Shown: positions 33,828 to 44,435 of the stretch, piece by piece
Layout: each line of letters begins with the position of its first letter
Numbering within the stretch: position 1 is the stretch's first letter
From: Phytophthora sp. 'mugwort'
Taxonomy: Eukaryota; Oomycota; Peronosporomycetes; Peronosporales; Peronosporaceae
Reading direction: 5' to 3'
Assembly (NCBI GenBank): GCA_033558025.1
Contig: JAUCEF010000013.1
Location: 4,271,001-4,335,000, forward strand
DNA length: 64,000 nt
Program-made: the position numbers and the translations under genes
Notes under the pieces: model-generated
Seen by the model: only the letters and a program-made list of their open reading frames with translations
What the model was told of the DNA's origin: nothing
Databases searched by the model: none

Positions 33828-36611
33828 ATGCGAGGGCATTGGGAAGCAGCACAGACGGCCCTCCGCGTGTTCTTGGAGGAAGACAATGGCTATGTGCACT
33901 TCCTGGAGAGCATCGAGCAAGATCTAGCGCGGAAGCTGCGCTTCCACCGTCGATCGGGGGGAGGGTCTCTCGTGAATAGCGTCGCCTTCGATCGGTTCGT
34001 GGAGACTGCAGGACAGCTCCGGCACCTCCACGCACTCTTTCACGAGAAACTGAAGCCGCTTACAGAGCCTCCTACGCGTGGAGATACGAGCTCAGTGGAC
34101 GGAAAGTGCAGTAAACTTGTGGAAATTCTGGCGGACATGCTGAGCGTTCTCCGCATATTGTATAGACGATTTATCTGCCGAGGTGACGCTAATCAAGCAT
34201 CCCTCGAAATAGCGTTAGCGAACCAAGCCACATCTTGGGACAAGAAGGTGGTCGAGGAATATCTGGAGAAGCAGCAGCTAACTGCTGAGAAGATGGTCGC
34301 TCGCCCGTTGACACGGTTTGATGAGCTAGTGGAGTTCGTCAAAGCCCTGAGCAAGACTCTTTCAGAGGATGACGGGGATGGATGCCGAGACAAGGACGCT
34401 TATACAAGCGCTGCAGAGAAAGTAAACTATGCTCGTCAACTTATACACATCGTCCAGGGAAATAAGCACTACATTGATGTCACCAAGGCCGACGCACGCG
34501 AGGAGCAAGAATTGATTGCACTTCAGACCTGCTTTCACGGTGACGGGGCTCAGGCTCTGAATGATTTGTCCGAGAATAAGCTGCTTATTCAGGGGGAAGT
34601 CTTCCTATCGCTTAAGGGTCAAAGCGATTGGAACGGAGATTGTTCAGAAACTACTGGGTCGTTTACGCACCTAGAAAGGATTTATGCACATTGCTTTCAG
34701 GACGGAACTTTTGTATATAGCAAGCGGCAGGACTCTGGGACAGAGTCGTTTACGATTCTACGTCGTCTACAGCTCAAGCAGGATGCGGCATTTCTGGAAT
34801 TGATTCCAGCCAGTGTACCAGTGCTTGCGCTTTTAGACAAAGGTCATGCTTTAGCACTGGTTTTGCAAGCTACGACAGTCGTCTTTGCCTGGAAAGATGA
34901 AACTGAGCGCCAGCGATGGGCCGATGCTATTGGAGGACTTTTAGAAATAAATGGATCACGGACCGAAAAACTTCACCAAGGCAGAATGGTATGTGACCTT
35001 CCAGTACCTGAGGAAATCTCAACACAACTTGTAGAAGGGGATACTATACCGATAGAGTTTGCATCATTTTACGACGATCACCTTCCCGGGGTTTTCTGGA
35101 TGGCACCTGGCAAGGACTCGGACCAACACAAGTTACGTTGGGAGTTGGTTGAAATCGTCTTCTATGCTCAATGGCTACTAATTTTCAAGCTTGACGGTTG
35201 GAAGAAGCACTCTATGGTATATCATTTTGACACTCATGCGCCTGAAGTGGAGATTGGCGAGCAACCGCGAGGGGATAAAGAGTGGAGCTTGGTTATATCC
35301 AATGGGTCTGCAAAGTGTCTCACCCTCGTATCGAAGAAAAGAACAAGAATCGATTTCTGGTTTGATCAGATATGGAAGGCCATTGAGAGTGCTCAGGTTG
35401 CAGCTAGGCGAGCGATAAGAGAAAAGAGGGAACGGCGAGAGATGGAAGAGGAAGAAGCCCATGAACGTGGTGACAGCAGGAAGCTGGGCAAATTTGTTGG
35501 GAAGAAGCGAAAACTTACGGTAGTATCTGATAAGGAGGAAGGTCTGGAAGATACCAAACGAAAATATCCCTCAAATTTATGTCCTGTGAGCTCTATTGGC
35601 CTCAAGCCAGATGATGAAACGGACGAAGAATGTGGCGAGCAGGATAGAAGTACTTCCAGGATCACCGTGGAAGAAGAATTTACTGCTGCGCCCCCGGTGA
35701 AGACGAAATCCCGGCGTTCGTGTGACAAATCGAAGAAGGCCTACACTAAGGCCTCTACCGAAGAAAGCAACCCTGTCGCTACAATTACTTCGCCGGTTGT
35801 GAAAACTCCGAAGCGAAAGTGGTTGAAAAAGAAGTCCGAGGACCCCGATGATACTGCCCTGGTGCCGACTCAACCAAGCCCAAGCATGCCAAACGGCGAG
35901 TCTATGTGCGAAGTTGATACTACGCAGTTTCCGGCCAACGAAGCAGCTGCTGACGAATTGAAGAGCCAAGAAGTGCGGGTTATTCTCACTGGCGTTGAGC
36001 CTACGGCTGCGATCCGAAAGAAGATTAATTTGATTGCAGGCGCTGTATATGAAGAAAACATTCAGAAGGCAACGCACATTCTCGTCCCGAAGAACCAACT
36101 AAAGAGAACCGTAAAGCTGCTTTGCGGGATCTCTCGCTGCGCACACGTCCTGGACGTGCGGTGGCTTGACGAGTCGGCTCGCGTGGGATCTCCTATCTAT
36201 GAGCGAGCGCACTGCCTGAAGGATGCAAAAGCCGAAGCGAAGTGGCATTTTGATATGCGGAAAACCATGTATGACTTCACCCCCGCGCAGCGGCAACAAC
36301 TTTTCGCCGGCAACCGGGTGTTCATCACCAACCACAAGTCGGTGCTCCCGCCCGTGAAGGACCTAGTGAAGATCGTCGAGTGCGCCGGTGGAACTGCCGT
36401 GTCTAAGGGCAGCGCCGGCCCGACCGACATCGTGATCACGACCGAAACGGCGCTGGGCACAGCCTCGGTTCGCAAGGCGCTGATGCATGCGAACCCTCAA
36501 CAGATCTACTCATCTGAGCTAATCTTGAGCAGCATCCTGCAGCAGCGTATCGACTTTGAAAAGAACCGCCTCGAGCAGTTGAGTGGCAGCGGCAGTCTCC
36601 GACGCAGGTAG
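33828..36611 (+). CDS. RhoGEF (DH-PH-PH) fused to MDC1-like tandem BRCT
   Basis: Single open frame of 927 residues from the ATG at 33828; the frame is open from 33795 but has no ATG there. Residues about 5-215 are a DH domain (LRVFLEEDNGYVHFLESIEQ as first conserved helix; TAEKMVARPLTRFDELVEFV near 135-160 as the core helix). Residues about 245-385 form a PH domain ending in ERQRWADAIGGLLEI. About 395-530 looks like a second, divergent PH ending in DFWFDQIWKAIESAQ. A basic/acidic linker (about 535-710) contains VPTQPS, DTTQFP and LKSQEV. The C-terminal 215 residues are tandem BRCT with VILTGVEP and LKRTVKLLCGI, the phospho-peptide pocket of MDC1. Predicted to activate a Rho-family GTPase while bound to a phosphorylated partner. 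Its BRCT pair is closely similar to that of 1755-3720. Confidence 0.8.
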   Translation: MRGHWEAAQTALRVFLEEDNGYVHFLESIEQDLARKLRFHRRSGGGSLVNSVAFDRFVETAGQLRHLHALFHEKLKPLTEPPTRGDTSSVDGKCSKLVEILADMLSVLRILYRRFICRGDANQASLEIALANQATSWDKKVVEEYLEKQQLTAEKMVARPLTRFDELVEFVKALSKTLSEDDGDGCRDKDAYTSAAEKVNYARQLIHIVQGNKHYIDVTKADAREEQELIALQTCFHGDGAQALNDLSENKLLIQGEVFLSLKGQSDWNGDCSETTGSFTHLERIYAHCFQDGTFVYSKRQDSGTESFTILRRLQLKQDAAFLELIPASVPVLALLDKGHALALVLQATTVVFAWKDETERQRWADAIGGLLEINGSRTEKLHQGRMVCDLPVPEEISTQLVEGDTIPIEFASFYDDHLPGVFWMAPGKDSDQHKLRWELVEIVFYAQWLLIFKLDGWKKHSMVYHFDTHAPEVEIGEQPRGDKEWSLVISNGSAKCLTLVSKKRTRIDFWFDQIWKAIESAQVAARRAIREKRERREMEEEEAHERGDSRKLGKFVGKKRKLTVVSDKEEGLEDTKRKYPSNLCPVSSIGLKPDDETDEECGEQDRSTSRITVEEEFTAAPPVKTKSRRSCDKSKKAYTKASTEESNPVATITSPVVKTPKRKWLKKKSEDPDDTALVPTQPSPSMPNGESMCEVDTTQFPANEAAADELKSQEVRVILTGVEPTAAIRKKINLIAGAVYEENIQKATHILVPKNQLKRTVKLLCGISRCAHVLDVRWLDESARVGSPIYERAHCLKDAKAEAKWHFDMRKTMYDFTPAQRQQLFAGNRVFITNHKSVLPPVKDLVKIVECAGGTAVSKGSAGPTDIVITTETALGTASVRKALMHANPQQIYSSELILSSILQQRIDFEKNRLEQLSGSGSLRRR

Positions 36612-37100
36612 GCCAGGCTCTGCAGATCGACTAGCTTTCTGATAAGGCCAATGATAATATACCATTGGTAAATAGACTCCTTTTGTGTTGTCGACGGTTG
36701 CCAGCGAACAACAGTGCGGCAAACGAATGCAGCATTGTCGCCAATCTAAAACTTTCTCCGGACTTGTCAAGTGACGTTACAAATACGTGGTGGGTATAAT
36801 ATACATATTGTCTGCTGGTGTTGCGGGTCTGGTCTGGACTACGGATCGAGGTTCTATTTATATTACATACAGTCGCTAGACCCCGATCCCGGGTCCGGAC
36901 CATAATAAAACATCAGTGAACCACCGACCCCACCAAACTTTCGACTAAACTTAGTATACTTCTGTCAAGCACAAGCTGTGTACAGGTTATGTGGATATAT
37001 TTCCACAAAAACACACCTACATTGTTTGGTACCCAGACGCAAGATTGCAGCAATTGCGAACACTTTTTTATTATACCAGCCTGTGAAAATTGGGGAGACT
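36612..37100. other. 3' flank of the RhoGEF gene; no gene
   Basis: No coding frame with support. Contains the short inverted words GACCCCGATCCCGGGTCC near 36877-36894. Confidence 0.35.
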
Positions 37101-37140
37101 TTATTTGATAGTGGGCTCCGCGGAGCCCACCATCAAATAA
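37101..37140. repeat. 40-bp near-perfect palindrome without spacer
   Basis: The halves TTATTTGATAGTGGGCTCCG (37101-37120) and 37121-37140 are reverse complements with one mismatch. The symmetry creates mirrored short open frames on both strands, which I do not call as genes. Confidence 0.85.
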
Positions 37141-38339
37141 AAAAACGCCCACCCTCAAGCTCCGCGCAAGAGGTCCCGTCTACAGTATGTAATATCCCTA
37201 CTAGTACAACCTCACCGATGAAGGTCTCTTCGTCATCTCCAAAGTAATGGAGGCGACGTGTTGTGGAGACCAGTGCCCGCTGATGCATGGAAGAGGGGCT
37301 TACTGACAAGACTAAGCTCCACCCAAGCTGAGGGGCCGTCATGAAATCGTCGTTCGCGCGCAAGCGCTAGATGTTGTCATTTCTAAATACGGAGCAATCT
37401 AAATAGTCGGAGAGCCGAAACATCGCTGAATTGGCCGATCTAAATAGTCGGAGAGCCGAAACATCGCTGAATTGGCCGATCGGTATAGATGGCTGCAACA
37501 ATTGCATCTGGACTGCTCCAGATCGGTTTATGCCAACCAAACAACTGTTTTTTAGCTATAACATCAAAAACCAAATAGCATATGCATTGCTGGATGTTGT
37601 GAGGAAGAGAAATAGCATTAATGTGCCCAAGCTAGTAATTAGGGATACCGCGCCACATGAATATTTTACGGATCTTTCTATTAGACCGAATTATTTGATA
37701 ATATATCCGTAAAATACCGAGAAAACCCTTGTTCCAAATTTTAGACTAGATCCGCCGACGACCCGATAAGAATTCTACCTTTGGTTAAAATACAGTACCA
37801 CCCAACCTTTGTAAGCAACCTAACGTCACTTGGAAGCCGACCAACGCGAAATATCGGCAAAAGCTGTCAAGTACACGAAGTACGACTAGATCTCGGCCAA
37901 CCATATCAGTAACAAACAGCGATACGGTTACTGTGGATCTACCGATATACGACTACCACCTACACATGGAAGTGCCCAACCGTTGTGACGTGCAATAGTT
38001 TAGTGATGCAAGGTCGTCAGGCTCGACCCCCTCCCCGGGCTACGGTTCACACTGCTGCCATTGTGAAATCCATCACGGCACTTTAAGTTCGGATTTTGCC
38101 ATCACATACGCAAGCCCCACTTGCATTTATCCCAAGACAATCCCACCGTCTTTCCGCCATGAATGCCAATTCTAAGCCGAACATGTCGTCAAGAGAACGT
38201 CAAGACGTTCTGCTCTTCACGCAGCGTGCACGGCCTGCCGGATTGGAGGGCGACGGTAGATGCTGCTGAAAACTTTGCGTTGACAGGAGCAACACAGCCG
38301 CGTTTGGACGTTTTGCAAGCGGATGTGAGTCTCTCAAGG
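37141..38339. other. Decayed DNA with a 41-bp duplication; no gene
   Basis: At 37397-37437 and 37438-37478 a 41-bp segment starting ATCTAAATAGTCGGAGAGCC is perfectly duplicated in tandem. The remainder holds short frames without motifs; it may be the 5' part of the Tc1-like element to the right. Confidence 0.4.
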
Positions 38340-39450
38340 TATTGATGCGATGGTCAGCTGAAAGGCGGAAGTTGCGGCCGAAAGAAATTAGACTGTTCCG
38401 TGTTGCTGAAGCGCATCGCCGCTCTGCCCTTGCGCCAACCCATGACCCAGCAAAGCGCGATAAACCAGTATGGGCTTATCGCGCTTCGTCATTTGCGACG
38501 CCGTTGTCCAAGGGCAGCTGCTGCGTCACTCAAGCACCATCCATCCCCTCCTCGCCAAATGAACAAGAACACTTGTCTGCGGCTCGCTTTTAAAAACGTC
38601 GTGCACGACTAGGGAGCCTCCCACTTCTCGCCCATGTACAGCGTTATGCGTGTGGATGAGGAAGGTTTTAACGAGGACAAGGACAAAAGGTGTTCTACAT
38701 ATTGCCAGGCGAGACAATGACTCACCGTGAGCGTAAGAGCCAATGGTTCATTGGCGCGACCATGTTCCTGGCTGCTATAGCTATACTAAGGTATGACCTC
38801 TCCCATTACTCCCTGTGCTTATTGTAACCTCTTATTGCTTATATTTTCTTTTAATATATGGTAAGGGACAGGTTATTTTTGACGGAAGATAGGAATATGG
38901 GATTTAACAAAACAAGTCGTCGCCCAGCGTTAAAGCTGCAACCGCCTTGCTGGCATCGTCGAATACAAGAAACTGGGCGCGGTACATGGATAGGTGTGCA
39001 GGCGCTATCTTCTGCAGCATGTGTTCCGCATATTAAAACCGACAAGTGGCCCTCGGAGGATCCGTACAAGCCCATTTACATCCAGCAAGAACCACACGTA
39101 CTCCTGATCCAGACATTCAGGTGGCCAGATAAGCGGGTGGTTGGAACATTAGTTGAAGTTTCAGCCGCCCCAAACTCACCTGAAATGAGCGTATTGGCCC
39201 TAGTCTACTTCTCATGGATCCAGGATCGCCAGTACCAGGAAGATTGCTACAATACCGACCAGCTTATCGCAGCAGCATGGAAGTCGTATGCAACGCTGGT
39301 TCCAGAGAATCTGGACAATATTTTTCTGATGTTGCAGCGGGAACTGGAGTGATAGAACTACAAACTGGTAAGGCCAAACTGCGAAGAAGTGGAAGACGCC
39401 TCCAATATTTTGTTCGCGACTTAGCTATCTTTAGTACGCTGTTATGGTCC
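38340..39450 (+). pseudogene. Tc1/mariner-like transposase, decayed
   Basis: An N-terminal HTH trace (LPLRQPMTQQSAINQYGL near 38423-38480) is followed by SVMRVDEE (about 38640-38665), the first catalytic block normally VDEKW. A 164-residue frame 38858-39352 then contains APNSPEMSVLALVYFSWIQ, the PPxSPDLNxLDLxxF block with the catalytic Asp replaced by Ala. It ends with PENLDNIFLMLQREL. After a stop the next frame gives TGKAKLRRSG. Order and spacing fit the oomycete family also seen at 430-832. Confidence 0.6.
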
Positions 39451-39826
39451 TCCAACAGACGTTGTTATCTATGTGTAACGGGTTTTCTTATGTGTGTACC
39501 TTGTGTATATAATACATTTATCCTATCAAGGTTCGAAGTAGGAAAGGCCATTTTTGCACTCTTTCAAACCCGGAGAAGTATTGTAGGTTTTACCCATAAT
39601 TTCCATCGGCGAATCCTAAATCAACCGCCAGGCAATCGCCGCACCTCCGGAAATCTTATCAAACATCAACTGTCAGGAGAATATATAACGTGCGCCACAC
39701 TGCGTAAACTCGAAGGAGGAAGGCGGTATTGTTCTAGCTTTGCACTGCGTTTCGGCACGTCCAATACCCTTACGTGCTTCCATCATGGTGTAATCGAGTG
39801 TGGCTCCGCAAACTGAGTCTGCTAAT
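39451..39826. other. Left flank of Copia 2; no gene
   Basis: No supported coding sequence. Directly left of the LTR, the minus strand reads ATTAGCAGACTCAG. This echoes the primer-site region beside the other LTR (ATTAACAGGTTATGAG), so a further Copia piece may once have adjoined here. Confidence 0.3.
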
Positions 39827-40127
39827 TTTCGGCACGTGGCACAGAGGCTACTTGAGTGATAAGTGACAAACGTCAAAATAAGTTCATTACGCACGTTAGG
39901 CTACCTTCTTTCTATGGTCTTACGTCTCCTGTGCGTTTTCTTCGTATGTATCACCGGTTACTGGCGACAACGTAATCACCGCACAGAGATCGCAAATAAC
40001 GGAAGGCGCGTGTAACGGCCACCAGTATTCGGCCAACAGCCGAGTCGAGGACTCAACTAGCCGCCGAGTCGAGAACTTAGCTAATCGCCGAGTCGAGAAC
40101 TCGGCTGGAGAACACCACCTTCCGACA
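39827..40127 (-). repeat. 3' LTR of Copia 2
   Basis: 301 bp, alignable base by base with 44718-45022; it contains repeated GCCGAGTCGAGAACTC words (about 40030-40105). Confidence 0.8.
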
Positions 40128-40139
40128 CTCCTTCCTCAT
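40128..40139 (-). promoter_or_regulatory. Polypurine tract of Copia 2
   Basis: Minus-strand ATGAGGAAGGAG directly upstream of the 3' LTR. Confidence 0.6.
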
Positions 40140-40404
40140 AGCGCCGTGCGTTCGTCACCAGCCACTTGTTCTGACCCTCTGTGTCAGGGAGCATAGTCTC
40201 ATTAGTGTTTGCAGCCGGACAGCGCTGAATGTCTTCGTGTGCAGATCGGCCGCCATCTCCTCGGTAGGTACGAAGGATGGCCTCACGATGCCTTTCTTCG
40301 TGTAGTCCTTAACGATCTTTAGCTTGATGTCGATACGCTTGGCGCGCGCTGATTTCTCTTCTTCTACATTTGGCGAATGGCCGCCTGGTTGTCCATTTAC
40401 ATAT

Positions 40405-41045
40405 TCATTGGTAGATCACGGCAAAACCTAACTCGGTGAGTAGTTCGCGTAGCTCCAATAGTTCTTGCCCGGCGTGCGACACCGACGTGATTTCCGCTTC
40501 CATGGTCGATATTGAGACTGCAGCTTGTTTGCGGCACGTCCACCTCACCGTCATGCCGTTCACGCGGAATATCGCGAAGCTAACCGACTTCCGGCTGACC
40601 CTGTCGCCCATAAAGTCCGCGTCGCTCGCGCTCGTGAGTTGCACGGCGGAATCTCGGGCAGTCTCTTTGTCCGAGCCGGAGCTTGACGTCCTTTTTTCTT
40701 TCAGATACCTGGTGATTCTCTTGCTTAGCTGTCAGTCGCTGTTGTAGACGCGTGTGCTCGCCGAGTTGCTCGGTGCACCGCATACGCAATGTCCTGGCGC
40801 GTGCAGCGCGCAACCACAACAGCGATTCCACGGTCGACTGGAACTTCTACACCGAAGCTGCGCCGACTGCGTTATCTCTTGGATGCAACACGTCCATCTC
40901 GCGCGCGTCGTTGTCGTGGTCGAGCCCAATAGGCGTGGTAATGGCGTGCGCGTCCTGCAGTCCGAACTTTATAAGCAACTCGTCGATTGTCGCTTCTTGG
41001 TCGATTTCATAACCGACCATCGCCGAGTGCGTGATCCGCATCCCA
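40405..41045 (-). pseudogene. Copia 2 RNase H region
   Basis: Frame 40644-40405 reads SDADFMGDRVSRKSVSFAIF with AAVSISTMEAEITSVSHAGQ, the YADWAGDxxxRRSxSG and SSTEAEYxAxxxAxxE blocks. The upstream stretch to 41041 carries the RT C-terminus with a stop-riddled frame. Confidence 0.65.
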
Positions 41046-41343
41046 GGAAATTGCTCACGACGCCCAAATTTTAATTTGCAGTGTTGCTAAGAGCACGAAC
41101 ACATCATCGACTCGCTCCTACGATGTCCCAGTCGCCAGTAAGTCGTCGACGTACACTCCCACGACAGTCTCACCGCCGCTGTCACCCTTGTAGTAGAGAT
41201 ACGAGTCCGTGACACACTGCACGAAGCCGACTCGCAGTAGCTCCGAATGCAGTAGCTGAGCCCAGAGCCGCCCAGCTTGCATCAAACCATAAAGGCTGCG
41301 CTGAAGTCGGAGTACAACTTGTCCAGCGTGCTGTACCCAGTCG

Positions 41344-41880
41344 CTAAAGCTCCTTCTTGCTCACCTTCATCACATATACAGGGAAATGTTGAGGTCCGGT
41401 TCCGTCGAGGCCTTGACGTACGCATTGGGCACGTCTCCATGTCGTGCTGGCACACCCCATATCTCCGATAGTGCCAGGATGACCTTGCCCGTCGCCATGT
41501 CCATGACGATGGCGAATGTCAGCGTGTAGTCCTTGCCGAACAACTGCTCGTTTTCGCACGATATCATGCGCGCCTTGTAGCGCCCGACGTTCCCATCCGC
41601 GTCCGTCTTCGTCTTGAAGACCGCTTCGTGCATATCTCATCGGTACGCGACACCAGCTCCCACGTCACGTTTGCCTTCAGCGAATCATTTCGGAGTTCAC
41701 AGCGCGCTCCCATTCCACGCGCTTGTCGCTCTTCATAGCAGCTTTCCAGGTCTTCGGATCGACGCAGTAGATCTTGCCGACAATCTCGCGTGGCGGGGTC
41801 TTCTTTCTGCCGTAACGTGCCTTCGTGCCCATCGTCGGGTTGGTGGCTAGCGTATCATCATTTGCCTTGTGCACCGCCCG
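41344..41880 (-). pseudogene. Copia 2 reverse transcriptase
   Basis: Frame 41633-41370 holds VFKTKTDADGNVGRYKARMI, then FAIVMDMATGKVILALSEIW and GDVPNAYVKA, which are the start and first catalytic motif of Copia RT (a DxxxAY region with Val-Pro-Asn-Ala-Tyr). The YVDD box lies in the damaged part left of 41340 and is not clearly readable. Confidence 0.65.
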
Positions 41881-41949
41881 CTTCCTCGAGTGCCACGCTT
41901 GCCGCGCGACTTGGGCTTCCCGGAATAAGCTCGTGGCTCCTCCCGATGT

Positions 41950-42240
41950 CCAACATCGTCACTTGATGCAGCAAACTTATCGCTGGACTCAACTAACTTA
42001 TCCTTAGACTCCGCCAGCTTGTCGTCGGACTCAGCGATCTTGGCCTTGGACTCCGCTACCTTGTCGGAATCAGCGATCCTGGGCTTAGACTCAGCTATCT
42101 TGTCAGACTCAGCGGTCTTGGTCTTGGACTCAGCGATCTTGTCAGACTCAGCGATCTTGGCCTTGGCCTCAGCTATCTTGTCGTCGGACTCAGCGATCTT
42201 CTTGCCGCTGGTCTCCGCCTCGTTTCCTTCGTCTACTTGG
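41950..42240 (-). repeat. In-frame tandem repeat encoding KIAESD-type linker
   Basis: On the minus strand about 80 residues consist of imperfect repeats of KIAESD, (K)AKIAESD and KLAES. At DNA level this is GACTCAGCGATCTTG in variations on the plus strand. It lies between integrase and RT and is charged and helical in character. Confidence 0.8.
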
Positions 42241-42999
42241 TGAATGAGCTGTGCGTTCGCATCCTGGTTCAGGGTTTTGATATTCTGGACGTGCTGCGTG
42301 GTGCGTGCCACACGGTCTTTGTGAACAACACACGGTACCTTTGACCTCCTCTTTCTTGCCGATGATGAATCCTGCCTCTCCGCGTCTGTTGAGCGTCTTG
42401 TGCTTCGGCGGCCGGATAGCGGTGCACGGCGAGCCCGATATGACGATGTCTGTCAATCTGATCTTGACTCCCGTAAACTCTCCCCCCGCCATCGGTACGG
42501 AGACAGTGGATCTTGCGGTTGAAGCTCGTCTCGAAGTAGACGAGGAACTGCTCGAACTGATTGGTCGACTTGTTCTTCGTCTTCGCCACACACGGCAGTA
42601 ATTACTCTTGTGGTCGACGAAGTTAATTAGGTACCTGTTCCCGCTCCTGTCGAGCGGCTTGATCGGCCCCTTGATGTCTCTATAGATGACGCCACCGACG
42701 CAGTCGATGGGTACATTCTCGCCCGAGTCCTTCAGCGATTGCTTGTTGCGCTTTTGCTTGGTTTGTGCACACGTCAAGCACGGCGGTCTTGCCTTATCCG
42801 TGAGCACTATTCCGCTCTCGGGGTCGCTTGCCATCCGCTCGACGGCGCCGTACGTCAAGTGCGCAAACCGCAGGTGAAAGTCCAGGAGGCTGCCTGTCTG
42901 TACGTCGGGAATCGGCGAGCTAGCAGCTCCAGCGAGCGCCGCAGCTACGCATTCCTCGGCTTGCGTCGGATCGTCCCCGACCACGCGCACCACCAACAC
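42241..42999 (-). pseudogene. Copia 2 pre-integrase and integrase
   Basis: Frame 42999-42190 begins after the protease region and shows DFHLRFAHLTYGAVERMASD (zinc-binding HxxxxH-type segment), CLTCAQTKQKR (CxxC) and YRDIKGPIKPLDRSGNRYLI (first catalytic Asp as DIKGP). It then moves out of frame near 42560. Confidence 0.7.
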
Positions 43000-43149
43000 G
43001 TTGCTAGTGTCTTATGGACGTCAAAGATCTTGCATCCGTCGCTGCGTCGGACCACCGATCGCTGATGTCCCTCGTAGCGGAGCTTGTACCCTCGCTCTTC
43101 GATCTTCGTATAGGAAATGATATTCCATGGTAGATTCGCCGGTACTCCA

Positions 43150-43227
43150 ATCGCCGAGTTCGTGGTGCGCGTCGACGGCAAGGAGGTGGCGATCCTTGCC
43201 GTCGACGCGTACCACGAACTCGGCGAT
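43150..43227. repeat. Fold-back hairpin A in Copia 2
   Basis: 35-nt arms at 43150-43184 and 43193-43227 with a single mismatch and an 8-nt loop, located where the protease domain should be. Confidence 0.9.
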
Positions 43228-43314
43228 GTCATTGCTGCATGCGCATTCTCTCTCCGTACGGGAGAAGGCACTCCTCGTCGCACTCCACTGCATCGTAACG
43301 TTGCGACGGTGTAG

Positions 43315-44435
43315 TCACCAGGCGCTGACTCGACCCGCTGTCCAGAATCCACTGACAAGTAGCGTAGATACCGTCCGCAACGGCCAGCGTGAATTCTTCT
43401 TCTCCGCGCTCAAGCAGTCGCGCTTGTAGTGGCCTTTCTTGCCATACTTAAAACAGGCGCCTGGTTTCTTCCCTTGTCTTCGGCGGTTCTTTGCCACCCG
43501 ACCGTTAAGAGCCCTGGTGTCGTTATGAGCACTGGTGTCGGGTGGCAACGAACCGCCGAAGCGCGCCAAGGGAAGAAACCAGGCGCCAACTTGGATCCCA
43601 GACGGATGCCAGGATCGTTCAACTGGGCGAAATGCACCAGTTCCTCTGCCTGTCTCAAATAATCCTCTGGCTGCGGGTTGAGTAGCGCGAGGAGAACACC
43701 TTGGAACTCGGCTGAGGGGCTGGCGTACTTGGCGATATTCTCGAGTACTTGGTCGTGAGCACCCCCGACGGCATCACTGACGGCTACGGGTGGCGAAGGC
43801 GGCTTTGTTGTCGTTCCGAAGCACGGTTAGCGATGCCACAGGGAAGCAAGCGACAATGGTTAGGAAGGCTTCTTTGTCGCACATCTTGCAGAAGCGAAAG
43901 GCATGTGGCCGCTCCACGAAACGGCCTCCCTCTTCTTCGACGTGAAGAGCTTGAACGCTAGCGATTTGGAGATCTGGGGGCCGAACTTAAGGTTCATCCG
44001 GTCCATCGAGTACCAGACTTGCGGGTTCTCGGCGTACCAGGTGTCCACCTGGCTGTGGAAATGCTGACCAGCTTTGCCGGTCAAATAGCGGCCAAGTACA
44101 TCAAGCTTAATGTCCTCGGTCCACATGCACCCGCTGAGTTCCTCGGCGATTCTAATCTGCCGCAGGAACCTCTTCACCCATGGCCCGAATACTGATCCAA
44201 GGCCCGGGTACACCTCCTTTTCATCAAAGTTCTCAATGGCAAGCTTCGGGGCCTCAGCTGCAGGGACCTCTGCGCCGCGAAGAACGACGGCGATGGTACC
44301 AGCCTGTATACCGGTTCCCGTGGCGGCTGCAACGGCGTGCCGTGCCCGCCGTCTACTCCGCCAAGTCGCTTTAACCAGGTCCTGCGGCGTGCTGTCGCGC
44401 TGGACTTGGCATGACTTCGTCTCCGAGCGAGGCAA
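43315..44435 (-). pseudogene. Copia 2 gag
   Basis: Frame 44435-43860 contains IENFDEKEVYPGLGSVFGPW then RQIRIAEELSGCMWTEDIKL, the gag core of this oomycete Copia family. Further on, DYLRQAEELVHFAQLN (near 43665-43620) and CFKYGKKGHYKRDC (about 43455-43415). In that CCHC zinc knuckle the second Cys has become Tyr. Confidence 0.7.
43456..43587. repeat. Fold-back hairpin B in Copia 2
   Basis: Arms of about 47-51 nt (43456-43502 and 43537-43587) with a 4-nt indel and one or two mismatches around a 34-nt loop. It duplicates, in inverted form, the region just before the zinc knuckle. Confidence 0.9.

Noticed and set aside
36913..37247. Two overlapping open frames on opposite strands with similar peptide (LRGAHxQIK)
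   Set aside because: The similarity is produced by the 40-bp palindrome at 37101-37140, not by related proteins.
41990..42243. Plus-strand 74-residue frame of Asp-Ser-Ala-Ile-Leu repeats
   Set aside because: It is the opposite strand of the KIAESD repeat inside the minus-strand Copia polyprotein.
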